A DNA stretch of 64,000 bases from Eucommia ulmoides (Eukaryota; Streptophyta; Magnoliopsida; Garryales; Eucommiaceae): the NCBI GenBank assembly GCA_016647705.1, contig CM028335.1, positions 35,106,212 to 35,170,211 on the forward strand, read 5' to 3'. Position numbers and translations under genes: made by a program. The stretch's first letter is position 1. Every line of letters starts with the position of its first letter. This document shows positions 11,990 to 20,540 of this stretch, piece after piece. Under the pieces are notes generated by a model. That model was given only the letters and a program-made list of their open reading frames with translations, searched no databases and was not told the origin of the DNA.

Positions 11990-12600
11990 AACAGCAACGG
12001 AAAATAAAACGTGAAGATTGATTGAAGAACCAAACAGAATAGAAATAGTAATGGAAACATTCTCTGGTTCGCAAATGGAAGCAGAACAGAAACAGAAACA
12101 TGAACATAAATTATTTAGCGCCGTTGTAACGGCCTGTAATGGTATCGGTGCCTATCGATACTATTATGAAACGGCCATTACGTTACGTACGTTTTTTAAA
12201 ACCATGATAGAAATAGTAACGGAAACATAACAAAAACGCAAATGGAAACAGAACCGAAACAGAAATGTGAACAAAAACAGAAACGAGAACATAAATTATT
12301 TAGCGCCGTTGTAATGGCCTGTAACGGTTGTGAAATTATTTAGTGCCGTTGTAACGGCCTGTAACGGTATCGGTGCCTACCGATATCGTTACGAAATGGC
12401 CATAACAGAAACGTGAAACAGAACAGAAACATAATGAAACAGAACAGAAAAGTGAAACAGAACAGAAATGGAACATAAACATAATAGAAATAGAATAGAA
12501 ACAGAAACGAAACAGAATAGAAATGGAACGGAAACGTTGAACATAAACCTCAACAGAACAGAAACAGAAATGGAACAGAAACGTTGTGAGGGACGGAGCA
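11990..12600. repeat. GAAACAGAA-type low-complexity array with two GC-richer hairpin units
   Basis: Runs of ACAGAAACGGAAACAG continue upstream of the TNP2 start. Embedded are copies of a unit reading ATTATTTAGCGCCGTTGTAA and then CGGCCTGTAACGGTATCGG (about 12108-12185 and 12293-12400, the second partly duplicated). The unit has internal inverted words (CCGTT/AACGG, CGATA/TATCG). This is intergenic space inside CACTA-1. Confidence 0.8.
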
Positions 12601-12924
12601 AGCAATCTACATACCAGATAATGTCACTGTAGAGCAATTCACTTGGCAACCTGGGCAAGCAGAGCAACGTCTGGTTGTTTGGAAACCAAAACACAAATTA
12701 GACAACTATAATTGAAAACCAACTTCATCTACTGGCATGTCCACAGATTCTTGATGTTCATGGATAAAATTAGAAATCAAAACAACAAATAATCATAAAT
12801 AAAGCCAAAAGTTACCGCAACGGAGAGAGAAAGAGAGAGAAACTCTTAGATTTCCCAGCCGTCGCCTTCGTCGTCGTTGCGATTAGGGCTTTCTACACCG
12901 CCGATTCAATTTCTAGGTTGTTTA

Positions 12925-13138
12925 GACAGTGGCAATTTGGTTCCAGGTCGTCGATTAGAGGGAGGCTAAGATCGAGAGAGAGGGATGAGATTGAGAGGCA
13001 GTGGCGATTTGGTTCAGGTCGTCGATGAGAGAGAGGGATAAGATCGAGAGAAAGGAATGAGATCGAGAGGCAGTGGCGATTTGGTTCAGGTCGTTGATGA
13101 GAGAGGGGGATGAGATCGAGAGAAAGAGATGAGAGAAC
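12925..13138. repeat. 72-bp tandem repeat, three copies, in the CACTA-1 promoter/leader
   Basis: Units start GTGGCRATTTGGTTC and continue through AGGTCGTCGATGAGAGAG to GATCGAGAGGCA. Two full copies and one partial copy lie between the TNP2 start and the subterminal repeats. The flank at 12815-12905 is CT/GA-rich and looks like a plant 5' leader. Confidence 0.8.
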
Positions 13139-13239
13139 TAAAGGGTTTGGGGGTGGGTATCAGGAGACAAAAAGAGAATTGTTTTTTTTTTTTTTTGTCA
13201 ACTAATGTAATAGCAGGAAAGTGGGTGCCAAAATTATGG

Positions 13240-13668
13240 TAGGGAGGGAAAACAATTGGCGACGAAACTCATTTGTAGCCCAATCTCAAATATAGGAAAC
13301 CACTTTGGCGATAAACCACTTTCGTCGCAGATATAGTAGGGGGTAATTAATCGCGACGAAAGTGGTTCGTTGCCAAATAAAAACATATCTCGTGCTACAT
13401 TGGCGACGAAATATTTCCGTCGCCAAAACGCTAGCGGGAAAAATTTCCTTCTTTTTTGTTTGGCGCCAAGAATTGATCGGACCAAGAGCGACGAATTCTA
13501 AAATTTCATCGCCTATTAACAACCTATGCCTACAAAATTTCACTTCGTCGCCAAATGAGGTCACATTTGGCTACGATTGTTCATTTTGTAGCCAATAGAC
13601 ACATTTGGCAACGATTATTGTGTCGTCGCCAAAAAAATTCGTAGCTGAATCATGTTTTTCTTGTAGTG
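13240..13668. repeat. CACTA-1 right terminal and subterminal repeats
   Basis: Multiple copies, in both orientations, of TTTGGCGACGAAA-like words (for example near 13255, 13305, 13350, 13405, 13420, 13545, 13605, 13620) precede the TTTTTCTTGTAGTG terminus. By family knowledge they are the binding zone of the TNPA-type protein. Confidence 0.85.
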
Positions 13669-13862
13669 ATAGGGTTTATTCATTAAGTATGATTACCATA
13701 TTAAAAAATTTACTTGAGAAACTAAATACATGATAATACATAGAAGATAATACTTGTTGTAAGAGGACTTATCGCCATTATTCATGTGTTTATTTTTTAG
13801 GATAGATTATCAATGAGATTAAGTTAAGACATTAGGATAAACGTATGGACCAACTGGGAGAA
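13669..13862 (+). other. Copia A 3' end up to its LTR, with polypurine tract
   Basis: Short non-coding remainder of copia A between CACTA-1 and the 3' LTR. The purine-rich GGGAGAA at 13856-13862 is placed as a polypurine tract should be, immediately before TGTAAC. Confidence 0.7.
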
Positions 13863-14284
13863 TGTAACTAATTTGTTTCTAGAAATAGGTTTTGGAAACG
13901 GTTAGCGTGGTCCATTGATTTTCCATTTAAGATTGGAAAAACGTTTTTAATGTTTCTCATGATTATGAATGGAAAAAACGTTTGAAATGTTTTCCATGAA
14001 TTTACTATTGGTAACAGTAGCCAAAGCTTTGATGGGAAGCTTGGCTATTTATACGGGTTTTGGTCCCTATGTTCAAACACACAATTCAGAACAAATACAC
14101 CACCTAGTGAGTGTGTTGAGAGCCTAGAAGTGCCAAAACTGAAATTCAAGTGTGAAACAGAAATTCAAGTGTGAGTGCAAATGGAAGGAGGTATGATTTA
14201 GATTACTGATTTTCTTTAATAATTGATCCAATTATTCTTGTTTAGTTTCCACATGTAATATTGTATAGTAATAAACATCTAATA
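13863..14284 (+). repeat. Copia A 3' LTR
   Basis: Direct repeat of 2918-3322. It is longer by one 17-bp duplicated unit (AAATTCAAGTGTG region, about 14135-14175). Followed by the CATAT target duplication at 14285-14289. Confidence 0.93.
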
Positions 14285-14289
14285 CATAT

Positions 14290-17083
14290 ACGTGGGCAGA
14301 GTGACGTTGCTAGGATGATTACCATGTAAGCATCGAAATTCGGCTTGCCGGTGAATGTTGCGAGTCCTTCCGCCACTAATTGGCGGCAATCCTGGTTGTG
14401 CGCCGAGGAGTAACCGATGAAAACGGCATTGGAGATTCATTATTTTTTTAACAAAATTCAACAAATTTGAAAAAGACTTGAGAAATTGATTGATGAATTT
14501 CAAATTAGGGCTCCAAAACCAGACGATTCTGCTAAGAGAACCTGGTGGAAATTTCGCTGCTCCATGGAAATTAAATGGAAAAATTGAACTACAAATGAGA
14601 TTGAGAGTAAAATATTCATGCTTCTCTAGTGATCGAATTTTTTTTTCCCCCCTGATTGATTCTAATTTTGTTTGAAAAAAAGGAGATGTTTATTGTGGTG
14701 TTTTTAAGGAATCTAGAGAGGAAAACGAGTTCTTCGGAATAAGTTTTTCGTTCCTCACAAATTGATAGAGGTAATTTGTTTCTTTAGTTACATGCGATTG
14801 TTTAGTGTTTCTCAAAAAAATTCCTTGTTGTTCTCAAAACTTGCAACAGAAACACAAAATTTGGAACAATTTTGAACTTCATCATCTTTCTATGTTACAA
14901 ACTGTTGATATGATTAGTGAAGATTCTTTGTTAACAAGTATTCCTGAAGTAATTATTATTATATTTTTTACTCTAGGCTGAGGACTTCCGAAAATTTTTT
15001 CGGCATTGTATTCTGGTTTTGTTTATCTTCTAGTTTCCCCCATCTAGGTTTTTTAGTTGGTTGTTCATACAGTATGATAACAAATTTCCTCTGTTCTGTT
15101 TTTCATTTATCCGTTTCTTAAGCTGTTAGTGTTTTGGAGCGATGAATGGGCTGAAATTGCAGTAATTTGGGGTTGGTTTTGCAGATATTAGTTTTGCAGT
15201 AATTGGGTTTTGTTCTTGCTGCTGACAAAATTGGTGAAAAAGTTAAAACTTCATTTATAGAATCAATGTGTCTATTAAGTCGGCTATATCTCCTAAACTG
15301 TAACTTTACTAATCGGGAAATAATGAAACTTGATGATGAAGAGATATCTGAGAATGAATTATTTTCTTGTTTCGATCAAACATTCAATGTGGATGATATT
15401 GGTCTGCACCCCTGCTGTTTTTTCAGCTTCTTTTCTCTCTCTCTCTCTCTTCGGTCAAGACAAACACAAAACATCGCTCAGGTTCTGCTTTTTTTTTTTT
15501 TTTTTTTTTTTTTATTTGTCCATTTTTTATTCTTTACTTAATCTCAGTTCATGTTATGATTTTTTTATTTTTTCATTTTTTTTTCCGGTTTCAGTTCTGT
15601 TTTTTTTTTTTAGTCTTGTTTTCAGTTTGAGTTTCAGCTCTGCTTTTTCAATCTTAGTTTCAACATCAATTTTTTTTTTTCCCGTATTCCGTTACGACGT
15701 TACATGTTTTCATTTTTCCAACATCAGGATCTCAATATAGGGTTGACTTTGTTGCCTACCATATTGTGATGTTTTTTTTTATGCTAAATTAGATTCAATT
15801 TTAATATGACTTATTTAATTTGATAGTTGATATACATCTGGAATCACTCCTATATTCTTCTCTTCTTGTTCTCCAAAAGGAACAAAACTGGATATCTGAG
15901 GAAAAAATATGCTTTGTTTTCTCCTCCCTCTTTCCTTCTTCATTTCCCCCCTAAAATGTTGGAGCATATTAGAAACTTTTTTTTGTTCAAATATTTCTGT
16001 TCTTGTTCCCAATTCTTTGGGAATGAAAACAAAAATTTGGGAACCAAAACAATAAATTAACTTAAAAGTGTGTAAGTTCATTCTCTATCATGCATTCTTT
16101 GTTTCTTTAAAAGATTTTTTTCAATTGGACCTGCAGTTTTAAACTATGAGCCCAGTAGTAACATAGAGTTTTAATACACCTTTCCACCAACAATTCAAAA
16201 CAAAGATATCGACGTTTGACGACACACTGATGGTATGTTCTCAAGTTTGTTATTATGTAATTATTTCTTTCTTCTTTTTTATATGCTATTTCATTTTGGG
16301 TCCTAGATGGAAAGGCCGAAGAAAAAGAAATAAATGCTTTCTTGTAAATGGTAAGAGAGATTTTATGGTTTGACAATCCGTGCTTGAGGTTTGTTCCAAT
16401 AGCCTTGGGTGGTAGGTGCGTGGTGGACTTATATTTAGTTTATACTGTTCACTTTTAAAAAATTAGTAATTGAAAACTAATTGTTTTTTATGGTTCATGT
16501 TGGTTATTGTCTTGTTTGGTATTGGTTCTATTTTAAATTGTGTTGTTTAATTGATAACTACTTTGAGAAAGTTGTATAAATTAAGGGGGTTATGTCAAAA
16601 AATTTATGAACTAACACTATAATAAATGTCGTCTTAGTGTGTATGTTGTTTTTGTTTCTTTTGTGATTCTGATGTTTATGTTGTTTACGTACAAGTGCAG
16701 TTTTTGTCTCGGCTAATTGGGCGTGTGATGATGGTTCCATTCTCTTTCAAGGAAATTTAGAGATTATTGATTTTAATTATATTGATTACATTTGATTAGG
16801 AGGTGACTTCAATATTATTTTATTGATGTAATTGTTTTTTTGGCGTTTTTTAGTTTTCAGGAGGTCAGATTTATGTCCTTAATTATTTGTATTCCTGTTC
16901 TGATTTTATTGGTGGTTAATAATTTTTTTATTATTTTGTTGAGATTCTCTTAAAATATTTATCGGTTAAATTGTCATTTTTAATTTTTAATGGCATTTAA
17001 TTTTACCACTATAAAGAAATGAAATGGCTTATAAATGTAAAACATTTATTAGTAAAAATAAACATTTAAACTTTTTATTTTTT
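14290..17083. other. CACTA-2 interior, right part: no recognisable gene
   Basis: AT- and T-rich sequence. A less AT-rich patch at 14290-14430 and CT-rich tracts with a long T run (about 15430-15520) stand out. Short open frames here (for example near 15200-15740) are mostly poly-Phe/Ser translations of T-rich DNA. Some sequence looks like leader and intron (GAGGTAATTTG near 14768), so a captured host gene fragment is possible, but no product can be named. Confidence 0.4.
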
Positions 17084-17315
17084 TAATTCTTTTAGTGGCA
17101 TTTACATTTGCTGCTGTACGTAATCTAAATAACCGTTAAAACTTTTATATTTAGTGGCTAAATCTTAGCGGCTATTTATAAATTAGCCACTATACCCTAT
17201 AACAACTGCAGTATTAGCGGCAATTGCTAGAATTGCCGCTAAAACCTTTAGTGGCTAAAAAATGAGTTTTTAGTGGCTAATTGAACTACTGCTAAAACTC
17301 GTTTTTGTTGTAGTG
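17084..17315. repeat. CACTA-2 right subterminal repeats and terminus
   Basis: Repeated TTTAGTGGCTAA, TTAGCGGCAATT and AATTGCCGCTAAA words in both orientations end with GTTTTTGTTGTAGTG, a CACTA terminus. The motifs match those at 2526-2665. Confidence 0.75.
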
Positions 17316-17733
17316 ATAATTTAGTAGCCTATCTTGCTAAAATTACAGTGTATGGTGTTTAATGGTGGGCCACCACATATAACACTATTTTTTCAGAATA
17401 ATTATATTTTATTGTATTATATATATATATATATATCATTTTTTTAATAGAAGCACGTTAGTGCTAAGGGGATTAAACATGTTCTAAGTTTTATATTCTA
17501 AAGGGGTTAGAAGTGCTTAATTTAATATGAGTGAATTGGTCTAGGGCATGGAAAAATATTTTATTTTGCAGTAATATGTTGTCATGTTAATTAGATAGAA
17601 ATTTAATATTGTGCTCCAACGTTGTTTGAAGACACTCATCGGTTGCATACACCACTAACCTATTTGAACACAATATAATGCAAGAGTTTAAAGAGATGAG
17701 AACATTTGATGCCCATTGTGTCCAAGTGGGAGA
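17316..17733. other. Region before a copia LTR, with polypurine tract
   Basis: Non-coding. It includes a short TA run (17421-17437). It ends in AAGTGGGAGA (17724-17733), the polypurine tract typical of copia elements. It may be the 3' tail of copia E, separated from its pol by CACTA-2. Confidence 0.45.
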
Positions 17734-18085
17734 TGTTGGATTATGGAGAGGGTCGGGTGGGCCATGGAATGTCCACATAAACTCCAAGTTCTATGAATAG
17801 TTACCATATGAATAAGTACGGTGCTTGGTCTTAAGGATCACGTCCATTCGATAGACATCCATTGGAAACGACACACCCTTTGGGATTGTCTCTATAAGTA
17901 GGCATTGATATCTCTAAGGTTTTTAATCCCGTCAAATTAAAGAAAATTCGAGTGGCCTTAATTTGTGAATATGTGGATATTATCATAAAATACTCTAATA
18001 GTATTTTTTTGCCGACGAGAGAAAAAACGAAAGTCAGGTAATAGACGGGTCTTTCGAATCGGAAAGGTATGCTTTTATAAAACAC
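17734..18085 (+). mobile_element. Copia-type LTR (probable 3' LTR of copia E)
   Basis: It starts TGTTGGATTATGG right after the tract AAGTGGGAGA. It has a promoter-like TCTATAAGTAGGC at about 17890, as in copia U3/R. The right boundary is estimated from where the character of the sequence changes; no second copy lies in the window to confirm it. Confidence 0.5.
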
Positions 18086-18660
18086 TGAAGGTGACAATGA
18101 TGTTTTTCTCTTCTCAAACGCCTCACTACCATAGATCAGATTGGGAGAAGGTGACGACAACAACCAAATTAAGATCGGATTGAGAGAAAGCAAAGACGAC
18201 AACCATAACCGACGGCAGCCATGACTACCTCTTTCTCTCTCATCCCCACCACTCCTTTTTCTCAATCTCCTATCTGCCACCGAACGAGCCCATAGATTGG
18301 ATCAAGAGAAAGCGACTTCAATTCATGAGGACGATGGGTTTTGGGTTGTGGTAGTTCTCTATCGCTTCGTCCATGTTTTTTCTTCTACTTCAACGTCTTT
18401 TCGTTCAACCCTGCCACATTTTTGCCACTTGTTGCCTTTCGAAGACACTATCTCTATTTCATCTGTCATGACTATCCTGTTCTTCGCCTCCCCTCTATTC
18501 AATCTGATGCTAACTGGGCGCTCGTCACCTGGTCTCGCCACTAACAGAGCGTCGTTTAACAGCATCTACATCAACGAGTTCGAGTTGCAGTTGGTGACGA
18601 GTCAAAGCCACAAATGTTGATGTTGATGCTGATACTAGGATGGTGGGTCTTGGGTTATGG
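18086..18660. other. GA/CT-rich stretch without a convincing gene
   Basis: Overlapping open frames on both strands at 17831-18620 look like translations of UTR-like, CT-rich plant sequence and match no family I know. It could be the leader of a decayed gene or element. Confidence 0.3.
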
Positions 18661-20540
18661 TTCACATTTATTAAAGGATTTTTTATTTAAAATTTAAAAA
18701 TCTTTATAAATTATATTTTTACCCCTGAACATTCACAACTATACAAATAGTAGTGTGAATGTTCATACTTGTAATACCTATTAAATTTGGTAAAAATTAT
18801 TTTTTTGAAATAGTGTGAACATCTACATAATAAAACAAAACGTACATAAACCTTTAAGATAAATCACAGTTGTTCTTTATCTGTCACATAAAGAACAATT
18901 CAAATTGATCTGAAAAATTAACATAAATTAAAAAAATATATTTTATGTCTAACCTTATATGTCTTATATCTAATTAAGGAGATAGAACGTATATTTTTTG
19001 TATAATTGATGGGAGCGCATATGTTTTATCCATGTATATAAATCTATTAAAAAATATATAATATATGGATATTAAAACATTAAATTTACGGAAATTAAAT
19101 TGAAGAAATCATATAAAACATAAAATATGATATACAAAAATTATGAATATTAAATTTATAAAACTTTTAGAAAAAATATATCGGATATTATAATAAAATA
19201 TTAAAATAATAATAGAAAATAGAAAATATAATATATGCAAATTATAGATATTAAATTTACAAATAATATACAAAAAAAAAATATATATGCACATTAAATT
19301 TCGTAATAATAGAAAAATATTAAATTTATAAAAATTAAATTAAAAAAATAATATTAAAATTATAGAAATAATATATGGACTGTAAATTTAATAATACATA
19401 AATATTGAATTTACGAAAATTAAATTAAAAAAATAAAATAAAAAATAAAATATGATAAACGAAAATTATGAACATTAAATTTAGATCTATATAATAAAAT
19501 AGGACCTACATAAATCCTCTAGACAAATCTTAGTCCTTCTTTGTCTCCAAAGATAAAGAGTTACCCAGACTGATCCTATAGATAAACACTGATGATGATA
19601 GTATTACGAGACAACTGAATAATTGATATTGTTTCATTATCTTTGTTCATTTATTTTAATTTAATTCAAGTTATTGTCTTAATTTTATGCTGAAAATGAC
19701 AATCGTTGTATTTGTTTCTCAATTATATTTGTAAATTTTTATAACTTATAGGTTGGTTATTTGTTATTGATGTGTTCATTTCAAATAAAGTTGTTTTTTT
19801 CTTTAGTCCGAGCCTTCAGGCGTTGGTAATTCCCTAGTTCACAATAATTTACAAAACTATGAATGGTCACACTGATAATCCTATTAAATCTAATACGATA
19901 CGAGTTTATTTTTCGTGATATTGTAAACATTCGCAACATTGGAATATTATCAATGATAGTACACTGTTAAAAATATTGTTTGAGAGTAAATATTAGCAAT
20001 GTGAATATATTCATGCTAGTATGAATGCTAACACTTGGAAATAGTAACTCTTAAAACTCTTGGAAATAACAATTCTTAAATCACCAGACTAAATAAATAT
20101 TTATCGGTGTGAACATTCACAATATTATTTGTACTAGTGTAACTGTTCACATCACTTCGATAACAATAATTTATAGAACAATGTATGTGAATGTGTCACA
20201 TGTGAACAGTCAGAAATCTATAATTTATTTTTTAAAAAAAATATACAATATGTATATCATAATGAAGAGTTAGGGTGAACTACTCATTAAAACAGTATTA
20301 TTTTAACTTTTTTTAATATTAAAAAAAAGGTTGAGAATTTTAATTTTTGAAAATATTGTTTTGTTTCATGATAAATGGAGTTTTATTTATACGGTTGGTA
20401 ATCAGCCATTAAAAAGATGAGAAAAGGCATTAAACATATAATCAAAAGTCGATTTCAATCTCAATTTCTTAAAGTATGTATTCGTGGTTTGCGATAACAA
20501 AGACGAGCTTAGTTAATTAGTTGGTGTGATCAATTTATTA
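18661..20540. other. Very AT-rich intergenic DNA with degenerate local repeats
   Basis: No gene seen. Three repeat themes occur: palindrome-like GTGAACATTCAC/GTGAATGTTCAC words scattered at 18725-18830 and 19985-20210; about six copies of ATTAAATTTACGAAAATTAA between 19080 and 19475; and an imperfect copy of about 85 bp at 18840-18925 and 19500-19600 (both with CTACATAAA/GTACATAAA, CTTTATCT/CTTTGTCT and TGATC). It lies downstream of the HD-Zip gene. Confidence 0.5.

Larger units (their letters stand above)
6737..13668 (-). mobile_element. CACTA (En/Spm) DNA transposon, autonomous type (CACTA-1), left end missing
   Basis: The right terminus reads CACTACAAGAAAAACATG on the minus strand, ending at 13668. 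It is followed inward by TTTGGCGACGAAA-type subterminal repeats (13255-13640) and a UTR-like tandem repeat. Two minus-strand genes follow: a TNP2/TNPD gene (11908 to 8540) and a TNPA-like gene (8418 to about 6734). The left terminus is absent: coding sequence runs straight into copia A sequence near 6737, so the element cannot transpose on its own ends. Inserted after copia A, it is the younger of the two. Confidence 0.9.
2918..14284 (+). mobile_element. Ty1-copia LTR retrotransposon (copia A), interrupted by CACTA-1
   Basis: Two direct LTRs (2918-3322 and 13863-14284) start TGTAACTAATTTG and are flanked by the 5-bp direct repeat CATAT (2913-2917 and 14285-14289). A Met-tRNA-type primer site follows the first LTR, and plus-strand pol sequence lies at 4913-6735. 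CACTA-1 and its GC-rich passenger occupy about 6737-13668. By eye the LTRs differ at roughly 20 of 405 sites (about 5%), suggesting an insertion a few million years old at usual plant rates. The element is broken. Confidence 0.92.
2516..17315. mobile_element. Non-autonomous CACTA-like DNA transposon (CACTA-2), split by copia A
   Basis: The right end reads, on the minus strand, CACTACAACAAAAACGAG, a canonical CACTA terminus finishing at 17315. Subterminal motifs TAGTGGCAAT and AATTGCCGCTAA occur just inside both ends (about 2540-2660 and 17084-17300). The left terminus near 2516 is degraded (ACTATAAAA) and was placed by the subterminal motifs. Copia A (2918-14284) with its CATAT duplication sits inside. 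Without copia A the element is about 3.4 kb, and no transposase was recognised in it, so it is probably a deletion derivative. No 3-bp target duplication could be confirmed. Confidence 0.55.

Noticed and set aside
12336-12694. Reverse-strand frames rich in Phe, Cys and Ser
   Set aside because: Same artefact from the GAAACAGAA array in CACTA-1.
13234-13598. Frames of 78-92 codons on both strands
   Set aside because: They lie across the CACTA-1 subterminal repeats, which explain the sequence fully.
15203-15740. Open frames with long poly-Phe/Ser runs
   Set aside because: Caused by T-rich and CT-rich simple sequence; no domain and no neighbours to support a gene.
17831-18620. Open frames on both strands, 107-149 codons
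   Set aside because: Composition is that of UTR-like GA/CT-rich DNA, frames overlap on opposite strands, and no family is recognised.
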